Assembly (NCBI RefSeq): GCF_018139145.2
Contig: NC_059477.1
Location: 44,941,600 to 45,005,599, forward strand
DNA from: Gymnogyps californianus
Lineage: Eukaryota > Chordata > Aves > Accipitriformes > Cathartidae
Reading direction: 5' to 3'
DNA length: 64,000 nt
Shown here: positions 46,958 to 59,380 of the stretch, in pieces
Numbering within the stretch: position 1 is the stretch's first letter
Layout of the letters: each line of letters starts with the position of its first letter
Program-made: the position numbers and the translations under genes
Notes under the pieces: model-generated
Told to the model about the DNA's origin: nothing
The model's database searches: none
What the model saw: only the letters and a program-made list of their open reading frames with translations

Positions 46958-47690
46958 GTCACCTTCTATCAAGCTCCCTGTCCTTATTTTTCAATTCTTG
47001 CCTATGTTTCTTTAACACCGTCAATTTTGAAGCTTTCTTTCTACTTCTTCATTCCTGTTTGTTAAATTCTTGCATGTTTCTTGAACCCAGTTGCTTTTTA
47101 AATTTTCTTGCTACCTTTCCCTCTTTCTGTCTCCCTGACCTAATTTTAATTTCTTGCCTGTGTTTCTTGCACCCCATCGCTTTTCAAATTTCCTTCCTAC
47201 ATCTCCCTCTGTGCAGCTCCGTGTACCTATTTTTTAATTCTTGATATGGTTCTTGTATCCTGTTGCTTTTTGAAATTTTCTTTCTACCTCTATCTGGCTC
47301 CCTGTTTCTCTTTTATTTCTTGCCTATGTTTCTTTTCCCCTATCACTTTAGAAGTTTTCCCCATCCCTTGTCTATCTTCTTGTCCTGATGGTCTTTTCTG
47401 CCTCCCTCCCCTGCTCCTTGTCTCTCTTATGTATTCCTCCATCTCTCTGTCCTTGTTTTTTTGCTCGATCTCTCTGCTCTCCTCTCTCTATGCTGTTGTC
47501 CTGGTCCTCGTCCCTCTTTTGTTCGCAGCATCCTGTTTCCTGGCTCCCTGTCCCACATCCTTCTCTATGTCCCCCTGTCCTTCCTCCTGCTTTTCTCTTC
47601 CCTTTTCTCCCTCTGTCCTGCTGCCTTTGGGCACTGAGCCTTGTAGCCAGCTCACTGCCGGGATTTCTTATGTGCCCTAAGGCATAAACT
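46958..47690. repeat. T-rich satellite, C-richer variant
   Basis: Units with TATTTTTCAATTCTTGCC, TTTCTTGCACCCCATCGC and TTTCTACCTCTATC. No gene. Confidence 0.8.
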
Positions 47691-48209
47691 TTTCCTGCCT
47701 CCTCTGTGCCCCTGGCTGTGTTTGCAGCCCCTGGGTGCAGAGCTCCTGGCTGTGGACAGGAGCAGGGCAGGGGGTGATGTGCTGTGGGGCTTTGGCAATG
47801 GCCCCTGTTCCCGATGGGCCCCAGCTGGGGCTGGAGCTGGGGCAGTCCCAGGTGTGGCCAGTGAGGCTGAGGATGGGGCTGGCCCTGCTGTGGGAAGGGG
47901 CTCTAGCTGGAGAGGGGGCTGCCTGGGCATGGCTGCCTGAGGGAGCTGAGGAAGGGGAACTGGCTGAGGAGGGAATCCAAGGGGGTCCCGCACAGGCAGG
48001 TGCCTCCAGCAAGGAACAGGCAGTCCCTGCGGCGAGGAAGGATCCCTCCGAGCTGGGCCTGGCCTCTGTCGGCTACACGCGTGAGCCACCATGTATTGAG
48101 GAAGCCTTGCGGATGAGGAACGTCGAGACCTCTGCTGTGTGCTGCTGAGTGGGTGAGGGTCGGGCAGGCAGCACTGCAGAAGAGGAAGGGGCAGAGGCAG
48201 AGAGACACA
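47691..48209. other. Single-copy GC-rich segment
   Basis: ORFs on both strands up to 146 codons are composition driven (Gly/Ala or Pro/Ser rich). Nothing recognised. Confidence 0.4.
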
Positions 48210-48805
48210 TGTTGGGGTGGTGATGATACCAGCTGTTTTAATTGTATGTAACTAGACCTTAGTAGTTGTTATTATCTTGTAACTGCTAGATGGTATGTGA
48301 AACATTTCTTTATGTCAATAGGCCTTAGTAGTCATTATCGTGTAGTTGTCTTTATCTTGTAACTGCTAGAAGTTACATGAAGCATTTGCAGGGACGGATA
48401 GAGCTTTTTTTAACAAGAACTTATCTTAAAGTAACAACCACAAGGGCATGCTCAGTCAACGAGGGATAGAATGCTTACTTGATGAAAATAACAACCTAAT
48501 GTGAACTTTGTCTCGGAATGAATAGGGGGCACCTCCCCAAACGACCACAGATGGCCACTCGGGACCCCCACGCATGCGTGGTATAGTTCTGCAACATTAG
48601 CAATATGTAAATGCAGTAAATAGGAGGGATTAGTGTGACATGTATGTAACGAAAAGAGCATGAATGAAATGGGCTGTATAAATAGGCTAAGTTTTATGTT
48701 TGATTTTGCACTCGATTTGGGGAACTTCCCCCGAGTGCCCGATTCTGCGTACTATCGAATAAAGCAATGTCTCCTTCTAAACGAGGCCTTTCTGTTTGCA
48801 TTTCA
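48210..48805 (+). mobile_element. Solo LTR, second type
   Basis: TGTTGGGGTG to CATTTCA, with TATAAATA at 48677-48684 and AATAAA at 48758-48763 followed by a GT/CT-rich end. The first ~380 bp reappear, identical by eye, at 63622-64000. The borders are the least certain part, as no target duplication is evident. Confidence 0.7.
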
Positions 48806-50869
48806 GAAGTCAGGAAAAAAGAAACAATAACAGTGAAGGTCTCCTGGCAGCGCTAGGAGCTGTGGCAAGTCACGCATTCTCTCCTGTGTGTCCCAGTCCA
48901 CCTCTGCTGCCCTGCCCCAGATCCCTGCCTGTCCCTGCTTCTGCCTCCCTCTCTGCCCGCCTACCTACCTGTCTGGCTGCCCAAAACTTTTTCCTTTTCT
49001 GTCAACTCTGCCCTGTACCACTTCACCTATTAATTTTTTTTCTGTTTCCCTCTCTGCGGCTGCCTCTCCCTATTTTTTAATTGCTCCCTCTGTTCTGTAC
49101 CCTGTCGCTTTTAAATTTTTTTTTCTATTTTCCTTCTGTCCATCTTCCTGTCCCTATTTTTTATTTCCTGTGTTTCTTGTACCCTGTTGCTTTTAAAATT
49201 TTGTTATTATGGTTCTTTCTATCCATCTCCCTGTCCCTGTTTTTTTAATATGCCTGTGTTTCTTGGACCCGATCACCATTTAAATTTTGTATGTTGTCCT
49301 CTATCCATCTCCCTGTCCCTGCGTTTTAATTCTTGTCTATGTTTCTTGTACTCCGTTGCTTTTTAAAATTCCTTCTACGTCTCCCTCTATCTGGCTCCCT
49401 TTCTTGATTTTTTTAATTCTTCCCTATATTTCTTGTACCTCATTGCTATTTAATTTCTCTTTCAACAACTCCCTTTGTCTGGCTCCCTTTCTTCTATATA
49501 CTCTGTCACTTTTAAAATTTTCTTTCAATGTTTCTTTCTATTCTCATCCCTGTTCCTATTTTTTAATTCTTTCCTGTGTTTCTTGTAGCCTGTCGCTTTA
49601 AAAAATTTCTTTCTATGTCTCCCTCTGTCCAATTCCCTGTCCCTATTTTTTAATTGCTCCCTCTCCGTCCTGTACCAGGTTGCTTTAAAAATTTGCTTTT
49701 TATGTCTCCATTTATTTAGTTTCCTATACTCCGTCAATGTTAGATTTTGTTTCTATGGCTACTTTTATCCAGTTCACTGTCTTTATTTTCTAATTCTCTC
49801 CTGTCTGCCCTGTACCCTGTCGCTTCTTCAATTTTCTTTCTATGTCTACTTTTATCAAGCTCCCTATCCATATTTTTTAATTCTTTCCTGTGTCACGTAC
49901 CCCGTTCTTATTTTTTTAATTTCATCTTGTCTTTCCTTAAAGCCGTCGCTCGTTAAATTTTCTATGTCTGCATTTTAGTTCACTGTTGCTATTTTTTAGT
50001 TCTTTCCTCTCTTCATCCCTTGGGTTTTAAAATTGTGTACTTTTATCTCGTTCAGTGTCTTTATTTTTTAATTATTTTGTCTTGTTTTTCCTCAGTGCCG
50101 TCGCCTTTTAAATTTTCTTTCTACATCTGTTTTAGTTCTCCGTCGCTATTTCTTAATTATTGCCTTATTTCCTTAATTGTCATTGCTTTTAAAATTTTCT
50201 GTCTACTTTTATTCCATGTGCTGTCTCTTTTTTAAAATTATTTCTTGTCTTTCCTTAGTGCCCTCACTTTTTAGATTTTCTTCCTGTCTCTGTTTTAGTT
50301 CACTGTCCGTATTTTTTAATTTTCCCCTTTATTTCCCTAAAACTTCTCACTTGTCAAATGTTCCTTCTATGCCTAATTTTATTCCCTTTGCTGTTTTTAA
50401 AAAATTACTTCTTGTCTTTCCTTAGTGCCCTTGCTTTTTAAATTTTCTTTCTACATCTCTGTTTTAGTTCACTGTCTCTTTTTAAAAATTTGTTCCTTAT
50501 TTCCTTAATCCCTGTTGCTTTTAAAATTTTCTTTCTACTTTTATCCTGTTTTCTGTCTTTATTTTTAAGTATTTCTTGTCTTTCCTTAGTGCCCTCACTT
50601 TTTAGATTTTCTTTCCACGTCTCTGTTTTAGTTCACCATCACTTCTTTTTAATTTTTTTCCGTTTATTTCCCTAATCCCCTTTGCTTTTAAATTTTTCTA
50701 CTTTTATCCCGTTCACTGTCTTTATATCGCAGTCTTTTCTTTTAATTATTTCTTGTCTTTCCATAGCGCTGTCACTTTTAAAATGTTCTTTCTACGTCCG
50801 TTTTAGTTTGCTGTCCCTATTTTTTAGGTTTTTCCTTTATTTCCCTAATGCCCATCACTTTTAAACCGT
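48806..50869. repeat. ~84-bp T-rich satellite (T-sat)
   Basis: The clearest stretch of this satellite: TATTTTTTA anchors at 49071, 49155 and onwards, at about 82-86 bp or double. Starts after a short C-rich piece (48890-48980). Confidence 0.92.
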
Positions 50870-51330
50870 TGTCCTGGTTTCGGCCGGGACAGAGTTAATT
50901 TTCTTCTTAGTAGCCGGTACAGCGCCGCGTCTCGGATTTAGCGTGAGAATAACGTCGATAACACGCTGATGTTTTAATTGTTGCTAAGTAGCGCTTATCC
51001 TAAGTCAAGGATTTTTCAATTTCCCATGCTCTGCCAGCAAGCAGGCGTACAAGAAGCTGGGAGGGAGCGTAGCCGGGACGGCTGACCCGAACTAATATCC
51101 GAAGGGATATTCCATACCATAGAATGTCACGCTCAGTATATAAACTGGGGGGAGTCGGCCGCGAGGGGCGGATCGCTGCCGGGGCATGGGTCAGCGGGTG
51201 GTGAGCAATTGCATTGTGCATCACTGGTTTTTTTCCTTGGGTTTTATTTCTTTTTTTCTTTTTTTGGTTATATTCCTGTTTGTTACAATTATTATTTTAA
51301 TAATGAATATACGAATAAATGAATACTTAC
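50870..51330 (+). mobile_element. ERV-L LTR, 3'-truncated
   Basis: Begins TGTCCTGGTTTCGGCCGGGA, has TATATAAA at 51137-51144 and the T/A-rich R region, but the last ~130 bp (ATTAAA to ACCACGACA) are missing. It ends where the 270-bp repeat begins. Same family as the provirus but clearly diverged, with more CpG retained. Confidence 0.85.
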
Positions 51331-54060
51331 TTTTTTTTTCTTTTCTCTCGGTTCATCCCGAGGCTTTAGAGGGTCTCCTCGGCACGCTTTTATCTCTGGA
51401 GCGTAATTTGTACCCCTCTCGGTTTGTCAGAACCTCTTCCTCACAGCAGTCTTTTTGTCCTCTCCTCCGTCTCGTTTGCCTCCAGCGAGTCAGCGTCTCC
51501 CTCACGACACCTGTGCTCTGTTCAAATCCCCTCCCGAGTACCTGTGTGTCCTCGAGCCACCATCTGTCTCTACGGCCGTCTCGGCGCCCCTCTATTTCTG
51601 TCACGACGCTGCCTGCAAGCGTCCTCGCGTTCCACGACCATCCTTTAGTTCTGCAGCAGGCTTTGTATCTTTCTTATTCAGACACAACTCTTCCTCAGGC
51701 TTTGATTGTGCCACAGAGCACTCTCGCCTTCCCCTCTGCCATGTCAGATGCCTCCATTCGGTCCCCGGTCCCCTGGGGACATCTGTACTCTGTTCAGATC
51801 CCCTCCCGAGTACCTCGTTGTGTCACCAATACTTTATTTGTCTCTATGTCCACGTTCCCCCCATCCTCCAGAGCCCTCTCGTTCCCATCGCGACGCTTCC
51901 CGAGACCGTCCTCGGGCCCCACGGCACCTTTGGAGCTCTGCAGCCCTCTTTGTATCTCTCATTCAGACAGAACCCTTCCTCAGGCTTGCTCTGCGCCCCA
52001 GAGCTCTCTTACCTTGTTCGCCGCCATCTAGGATGTCTCCGTTCAGTCGCTCATCCCCTGAGGACATCTGTACATTGCTGGGACACCTTCTTCAGTTTTG
52101 CATTGTGTCCCAGAGCCTTCTGTCTCTCTTTCACTCTCAGCACCCTTCTTCTCCCGTCATCACGCCTCCTGAGGCCGTCCTCATGCCCCACAGCCCTCTG
52201 TTCAGTCCCTGGTCCCCTGAGGATACCTGTAGTCTGTTCAAATCCCCTCTCGGCTTTTTTATCACGTTCTCGAGCCTTCTTTTGTCTGTCCCTCTCAGAA
52301 CCCCTCTGCTACTGTCACAACGCCTCCCGAGGTCTTCAATGTTCCCTGCCGCACACTTTCGGCTCGGTAAGCCCCCTTTGGATTTGTTTTGTTGCAATCG
52401 CACGTCTCCCAAGATCTCCGTTCTCAAATAAGAGCATTCTTTTTCTTCTCTATGCCAGCTAGGATGCCTCCCGAGACCTTCCTTGCACTCCACAGCACTT
52501 TGGTAGCACTTTGCCTCCCTTTCAATCTCTCTTATCCCTCCGAGCCTTTCACGACCCCTCTGCTCCCGGTCGCCGTGCCTCCTCAGACGCCTTCTTTGTG
52601 TACCACAGCCCCGTTCTGGCTCCGTAGCGGACCTTGATCCTCTTGCGTTCCCTCAGAAACCCATCTGTGGGCTTGTGTGCGCCCCAGAGCGCTCTTATCA
52701 TCCCCTCTGCCATCTAGGGTGCCTCCATTTGGTCCCCGGCCTCCCAAGGACACTCTGTTCAAATCCCTTCCAGACTTCCTCGTTGTGTCCCTGAGCCTTC
52801 TTTGGCATCTTTGGCCCAATCGGGACCCCTCTAATGGTGTCACGATGCCTATCGATGCCTTCGAGCTTGCCCTTAGCACACTTTTAGCTTTGTAGCGAAC
52901 CTCGCACCCCTCTCGTTGCCTCAGAGGACTTCCCGAGTCCGTATGTGTGACCCAGCCCAGCCCTTCCGTCCTCTCTTCCCTCTAGCCGTGCCTCTATTCG
53001 TTCCCTGGCCCTCCGATGACACGGTTACTCGGTTCAGATCCCCTCTGGATTTAATCGTTGTGTCCCCAGTCCTTTTTCCGTCTCTCTGGCTCCCTCGGGA
53101 CACTTTTTCTCCCAGTCACGATGCCTCCCGAAACCTTCCTCATGCTCCACATCCACCTTGCAGCACTTTAGGTGAGGCCATCTTTGAGCCACAGAACACT
53201 CATTTGTTCCTCTACGCTATCTAGGATTCCCGCGTTCAGTCCCCGGCCACCCGAGAACATCCGTACTCTGCTCGGATGATCACCCGAGTTCCTCCTTGTC
53301 GTCCCCAAGCCTTCTTTTGCCCGTCAGCCCCCCTCAACACCCCTCTCCTCACAGTCGCAATGCCTCCCGAGACCTTCCTCGATCTCCACAGCACCTTGTA
53401 GCACTTTATCTCTCTTTCCATCTCTCTTGTTCCATCAGAGCCTCCCGTCCGTCTTTGCTATACAGCGCTCCTTTATCTTTCTCTCTGCCATCGAGGGTGT
53501 CTCCGTTTGGTTCCTTTCTCACTGAGTTGTCTGTAGTTTGCCTAGATGCCCTCCTGAGACTTGAGGCCCTCACTGTCTCCAAGACTTCTTTTCTTACCCT
53601 GCCCCCTCCTAATTCCGCTACTGTCTATAACAATGTCTTCCGAGTCCTTTCTTGTACTCCGCGGCAGTCTTGCGTAGCACTTTAGCTCCCTTTGTGGGTT
53701 GGGGGTGTGTGTGTGTGTGTGCTCTTCAGAGCGCTCTTATCTTACTTTTGCCATTTAGGATGCCTTCGTTCAGCCTCTGGCCCCCAATGACATCTGTACT
53801 TTGTTGAAATCCCCTTCAGAGTTCCTCATTGTTAGCTCTGAGGCTTCTTTGGTCTCTCAGGCCCCCTCGGGAGCGCTCCGCTCCCTTTGCCGAGCTCTCG
53901 TGAAACGTCCCCTATGTTTTAGCTCAGGAGGGCACTTTGCACCGCTCTGTTCCCCTCAGAACCCTTCCTGAGTCTGCATCTGTCACCCCAGTCGGTCTTT
54001 CTGTCCTCTCATCTCTTTGGTGCGCCTCCATTTGGTCCCCGGTCCCCTGAGGACACCTGT
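51331..54060. repeat. ~270-bp C/T-rich repeat array, copy 3 (diverged)
   Basis: About ten units, colinear with 25011-27400 but more diverged and richer in CpG. Anchors CTGTACTCTGTTCA and GATGCCTCCCGA recur at about 270-bp steps. A (GT)n run is at 53703-53721. No LTR at the CTCCT site equivalent (near 53610). Confidence 0.88.
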
Positions 54061-54837
54061 ACTTTGTACCCCAAAGATGTCTATCATCGGCTCAGATGTC
54101 CTCTTGAGTTTTTCCGAGAGGACAATAGCCTTCATCTATTTTTATCGACACATCTCCCGTGGTGTTTTTTGTTGTGTTTTGCAACTCATTTTTGTTCTAG
54201 CTCTTTAGGTGTCGATTAGGATGCTGCATACAGTGTCTGATACATTTCTAGTTTGTCCATGGTTTTTTTGGTGTTTTCTGTCCTTTGGGACTCATCTAGC
54301 TGTCTTAAGGGAGTCGCTCAGAGAGACCGTCGAGGTGACTCTGAATCTTTGGCGATTTACCATAAATAATTTGCTTTGCAACCGGAGATATTTTTGGGAA
54401 GGGATTCTTACGGGATCTAATTCTGCTTTGTCATTCGGTCCTACCCAGAACATAGTTCTGGTAGCAGTTAGACAGCACGCGTGGTCTTGCTAGAAATGAA
54501 GTGTAACCCCATAGCATTTTGGCTTTTTAATAGGAACCTAAAGCACATGACGTTTGATAATAATATTGTTACTGCATTTCATGAACTACTTTCCTACGTA
54601 GCTTAGTTGGACATCTATCTTTTTCTGTCTACACCCCAGGAAAATTAAGTTTAAATGCTTACCCGGTCACATTGTTGATACGATAGACGTAGTTGTAGTA
54701 AAAGAGCAGGTATTGTCATTTTCAGTAAGGGTCGCTTTTTCTCTGTTCAGTGCTTTACATGCTGTAAACTTAAGGCAGATGAGAAAACTCCCTGCTGCTC
54801 TTCCGACCACCTTTATGCCTTCTGGTGGTTCACCCCT

Positions 54838-54892
54838 CCCTTTTCCCAGGTGACTGTGGGAAGGGTGGTGGGCAGGGCCCGGGGTATATGAG
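54838..54892 (+). promoter_or_regulatory. TATA-like core promoter motif, unit C
   Basis: CTTTTCCCAGG, CTGTGGGAAGGG, GGGCAGGGCC and TATATGAG at 54885-54892, kept although unit C is the most diverged copy. Confidence 0.4.
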
Positions 54893-55306
54893 CCACAGCC
54901 CCTCGTCTCAGGGAGCTCATTCTGCTCTAGGGTTTCTTTGGTGTCAGTGCTCTGCTGTTCCTTCAGTCGGTTACAGCTTTTGAGCTGGCTAAGCTGTTTG
55001 GGCAGGTGTGTTTTGACATTTAGGGAAGCAGAGGTGTCTGAGGTAAGAGCTTCAGGACCACCCAAGGTGAAGCAGCGTATACAGTGGAAAGTATACTCGT
55101 ATGCAGTTTTTTTTTGTTTCAGGTCAGTAATTTTGTATTGAGTGTTCAGGGGTGGCAAGATAGTTTAATAGTACGCAATTTTTTTTTTTTATTCTAGGTG
55201 CCTTGCCGTTTTCCTGGAATTCCTGACTCTATTGAAGATGGAACCTTGTCTTTTTTAACCAGTTTTGCTGTATGCTGTGTAAGTTGCTGATATTGTCTCT
55301 CAACAG

Positions 55307-55339
55307 GACCGATGGTGAGATTATCTGGCAGAGGTTAAG
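55307..55339 (+). other. 33-nt micro-exon, unit C
   Basis: Acceptor CTCTCAACAG, donor GTGAGC; begins GACCGATGGTGAG. Several inner bases differ from unit B, but length and both splice sites are kept. Confidence 0.5.
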
Positions 55340-56830
55340 GTGAGCATCTTGTCTGCATCTGCGTATGGAGTTCTAACATTTCTCAAGAAAGCGGCAGGGA
55401 CATAAGGCATAGTGTCTTTCAGGGTATGGGATGGCTCATCGCCTTTCCCGATCGCCCACAGAGAACCGTGTTGTCCCTAGAACCTTTGCAGCTTGCGGCA
55501 GGCCCCTCGTAGATTCTAAGCATCAGGACTTCACTTATTTTGTGGAACTGTAGCAGAGTCCAGAGCCTCTGGGAAGACGGAAGACAAGAGGTGCCTGCAG
55601 AATGCAGGGTACGGCTCAGAAGAGCAGCTCCCGAGGAGCAGCCAACACAGGGAGTTCACGGGATGCAAATACAGGGCAGGAGCTGTCAGGAAGCAGTGGG
55701 GTTCCTTCCCGGACAGTTCAGGAGAAGAGAAGGGGTTTTGCAAGTTTTGGGACTGGGGGATGATTGGGAAAGGGAGGAGGGTTCGTCAGCCTTTCTCAGA
55801 CTGGTTTTTGCAGTTGGATTTGGATGTCGATGAGGTCTGTTCTGTTTTAGTCTCCCTGCAGCTGACAGGGGGTACAACAGAGTCACGAGAGACACAGCAT
55901 AAACCATCCGGGCCTCTGTGTCACAATGTGCGGGGCGGAACGTCAGACGAGTCTCATCTTGTAAATCATTAAGTACATCAAAATATACCCTCCAGAACTC
56001 TGAGGTCTCCGCTTCTCTGTGCCTTTTACTTACTTCATTCTCTGACTTAATTTTTGCATCCATCCCTTCACCGTCCGTCTGGATGTCACAGTCATTCTTA
56101 CTTACATTGACTCGGCCCTTACTTCCAGCGCAGGTTTGTGTCGGTGTCTTCCCTGGAATTTCTTGGAGAAGAGGATGCGTATTATTTGTGCTCGTAACAA
56201 TCTACAGCCAGGGGTCTGTCTTTTATCGCAGTCCCGGGCACGCGAGCTTTTCCTATTATTCCAGTTTTGCCTTTTTCCTTAAGCGTCCACTGAGGTTTGC
56301 TCTAGCATCAATCATGGCAGTTATGTTCTTTTGTTCTTGTTTACCTATTGGGTTTTTAGCACCAGTTTCTGTAGTTGTAAGGTGTCCATTTTAGATTTTT
56401 GAGTCACCATGTCACGCCATCGTGGCTTCTCCATCGGCCGACTGCCACTGTTATTCCCTTAGGGGCTTTGTAGGTGAGGAGGTAGTTTGTGTTGCTTGTT
56501 TTCTGTGTACTATACTATATGTTATTCAGGTCTTGATGTTCCCATGGTTGTCTTTGTGTTAGGCGAGCACATCGGTAGCTATACCGAGGGTCTCGTGTGC
56601 CTCAACTCATCAGCTTAAGGCTAACCGAGCGCTTCCTTTCTTGCGTTACAGACTCATCGCACAGATCTGTCTTGCGTGTGTCGCGTGTGAGAAGTTTGCG
56701 GACGGTCTTCTCTCGCAGCAGCGATCCGGGGTGTGTCGGCACATCCGCTGTCGAGCGGCCTGTTTTCCTGGAGCCCTTTTCCGGGACTGCTTCTCTGCAT
56801 CCCTTTGGTCTTAAGTCTTAGAGCCCGGCT

Positions 56831-57320
56831 TCTCGCACATCCATCGCTGCAGCTGCGGCCATATCTTTTTTGTTACGGGCCATAGCTTTTGAGTTGTGGG
56901 GCAGCCGTAGCTTCTTCCTCACGGCCCCTTAGGTCTTCTCGCCTAAAGGCCTCTTCCCTCTGGGAGTAATTGTTGCTGTCGAGAGTCTTATTATGTCTCT
57001 GGGTCAAGTCATTTGTCTTGTTTGTGTGCGGTGTCAGTCTCCACCGTGTCTGGGTTGGAGCTGCTCTGCCCGGGGGCATGGCAGTGTTAGTCAGAGGAAG
57101 GATAGCAATAAGAGCCTATAGTTAATGTAGATATGCCTAGACTGTTTAGTTACAGACTGTACAGTCCACCTCAGAGCAAGTAGCCCTCAGCAGCAGGTGA
57201 GGATGCCAAGGGGATGACCGGAACTAGCTGGCAGAGGCTGCTCGAGTGGTAGTTGAACAGATTGAATCGCAAAGGTGTTAAGGCTTGTATGTGTAGGGCT
57301 TAATGATGGTTTTGGGTTTG
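56831..57320 (+). other. Spacer before cassette I
   Basis: Low-copy sequence related to the spacers after cassettes I and II (CATATCTTTTTTGTTACGGG, GTCTTCTCGCC, GTGTCTGGGTTGGAGCTGCT). No gene recognised; ends in a T-run plus TTAATGGCAG acceptor-like site near 57340. Confidence 0.4.
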
Positions 57321-58411
57321 TTTTTTTTTTTTTAATGGCAGGCTGTTGTTGGAATCTAGATGGTATTCCTAAACGGAAACAAGACCTCTGGAACGGTTAA
57401 GCTGTTGATCAGCATCCGGGTGACACGTTCGATATTGTTTTTGCAGATGCAGCGGGACAAGCCACGCAACGGAGGAGGGGTGAGCGGAGCGCTGTAAGAA
57501 GGTGGGTTGGCGCGTGGTGTTGGAGGGAAGATGTGACCGGTGACTAGATGACTAGCTTATAGGTTTGGGTTGTTTTTTTTTTTTTTTTGAAGGTGCGAAG
57601 CAATGAACAAAGCAGGATATTGGCACCGGAGCTGACTTGGGCAAGGTGAGCCATGTCTAGTGGGCCGAAGTAGCAGTTATTTTTCAGGTGTCGTAGCGTT
57701 GGTGAAGTTAGCAGCATCCCTTGTTGTTTGTCTTTTACAGGTGGTACCCGAGCCTCAACGTGGCGACCTGTAAACGGCAGAGGCAGGGCGGGCAAGCGGC
57801 CAAGGTAAAGGAGCGGGAGATGGGAATCGGTGCGGTCAGGCCGTGGTTTTGGGCAGTATCTCGGCATGTGTCTTTTGCTTTGGTTTTTTTCAGGTGCCGC
57901 AAGCAGGCTCAGAGGGGCAAAGCGGCATGCCGACGAGCGGTCTGAGAAGGTGAGGCTGTTTTTGGCCGGGTCGGTGTCTAATAGCAAAGTGTTATATGGC
58001 CACTCGGTTAAGCATTTCTCTTTGGTCTCGCAGGTGCCCTGCGGGCAGCCTTTGGAATTGGATGAGCATTTGAGGTGAGCTGGGGTAGCGGCGTGGAAGA
58101 GCACGGGGCCGGTGACTTCTCACAAGCGCAACGGTAGCTTTCTGTCTCTTGGTATATTAGGTGCCACAAGGGATGACAGCTGCAGCGTCCGACCCTGGAA
58201 TTCCTGCGAGCAGGCGAGCGGAAAGCCACGTTCCTTTTGAGGAGGAGGGTGTTGTGGAAGAGGTCTGTGTCGACTGACACGATGCTTACTGCTGGCACTG
58301 TTTTGGTTTTGGTTTTTGCAGGTGACGAAGAGGAACCTGGCAACCGCAGGAATATCTTGGTTCGCTGATGTGGTTTTTGTTGAGGATGGATTCAGACCCC
58401 TGGCCCTCTGA
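57321..58411 (+). other. Micro-exon cassette I
   Basis: Seven exon-like pieces with pyrimidine tract/AG before and GT after: A 57447-57501, B 57593-57645, C 57741-57804, D 57894-57949, E 58034-58074, F 58161-58213, G 58322 to a TGA at 58409-58411. Introns are 84-108 nt. F has a GC donor (GCGAGC). Joined exons have a stop in A, after a 10-nt deletion relative to other copies. Exon G is open for 29 codons ending in EDGFRPLAL. Order and borders match cassettes II and III and, for A-C, units A1 and A2. Whether it is transcribed is untested. Confidence 0.5.
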
Positions 58412-59380
58412 AAGATAAGTTGAGGGACCAGGGAGGGGAGCGGGCCCTGGGGGGAGGGGACGAGGTTGGGAACTGCAGGGAGGGTTTTGAAGTTAGCGTA
58501 GGGGAGAGGGCTGTCCAGGAACAGTCCCTTTTGGGCGGGTTACTTCTCAGCACAAGACTAGTGTGTGCCAGGCAGGGCAGTTCCAGCCCGTGCCTGTGTT
58601 GTTGTGTTGTGTAGTCTGTCTTCTGTGTCTTAGACCTTTCTTAGGTCTCGATGTCATCATTGCTCTCTGCACTCAAGGAGCGCGGCATGCGCCTCGGGTG
58701 CCATCCCTAGGGTCCCGAATGTCTGTACTCATCGGCATAGTGGCAATCGGGCGCTTCTTTTCTTGCGTTACAAGCTTAAAGCGTGGATAGGTCTTGCATC
58801 TTGGAAGCTTCCCATCGGTCTGCTTTTGTGGCATCGTTCCAGGCCGCATCAGCATCTCTGATCTTCAGCAGTCGGTTTTCACGGACACCTTTTCTGGGAC
58901 TTCTTCCCTGCATCCCTAAGTGCATAGGTCTTTAAGCAAGGCTTCTTGCGCATGCTTCATCCCAGTTGCGGCCATATCTTTTTGCCGTGGGCCACAGCAT
59001 TTGACTCTTCTCGGGCTGCCATAGATTCTTCCTCGTGGCCCCCTAGGTCTTCTTGCCCAACTATGTCTCTGGTCCAAGAGTCATTCTTAGAGCTTTTTTA
59101 TGTCTCTGGGTCATGCCATTTGTCTCATTTGTGTGCGGTGTTGGTCTGTACATGCTTGTGTCTGGGTTGGAGCTGCTCTGCCTGGGGGCATAGCAGTGAT
59201 AGTCAGAGGAAGAATAACAATAACATTCTAAGGCTAACATGTTGATAAGCTTAGACTTTGTAGGCAAAGGGTGTACAGTCCGTTTCAGAGCAAGGAGCCA
59301 TATATGCAGCAGGCAAGGGGAGTTATATGTGTAGCCCTATGCAGACACATGGGGGATGACCAGATTTTTTTAATGGCAGG
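58412..59380 (+). repeat. Inter-cassette spacer I
   Basis: Begins AAGATAAGTTGAGGGACCAG; contains a CTTCTTTTCTTGCGTTACAA acceptor-like site (58753) and the GTGTCTGGGTTGGAGCTGCT motif. Repeated at 60253-61260 and 62385-63121. Confidence 0.75.

Larger units (their letters stand above)
54061..56830 (+). other. Unit C: candidate spliced transcription unit
   Basis: B-type layout, diverged. Promoter motif 54838-54892; first-exon donor GAG/GTAAGAG at 55043; 33-nt exon 55307-55339; exon-3 acceptor TCTTTCAG before 55423. It leads directly into the micro-exon cassettes, without a GC array in between, so it may show the ancestral order. No recognised protein. Confidence 0.5.
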
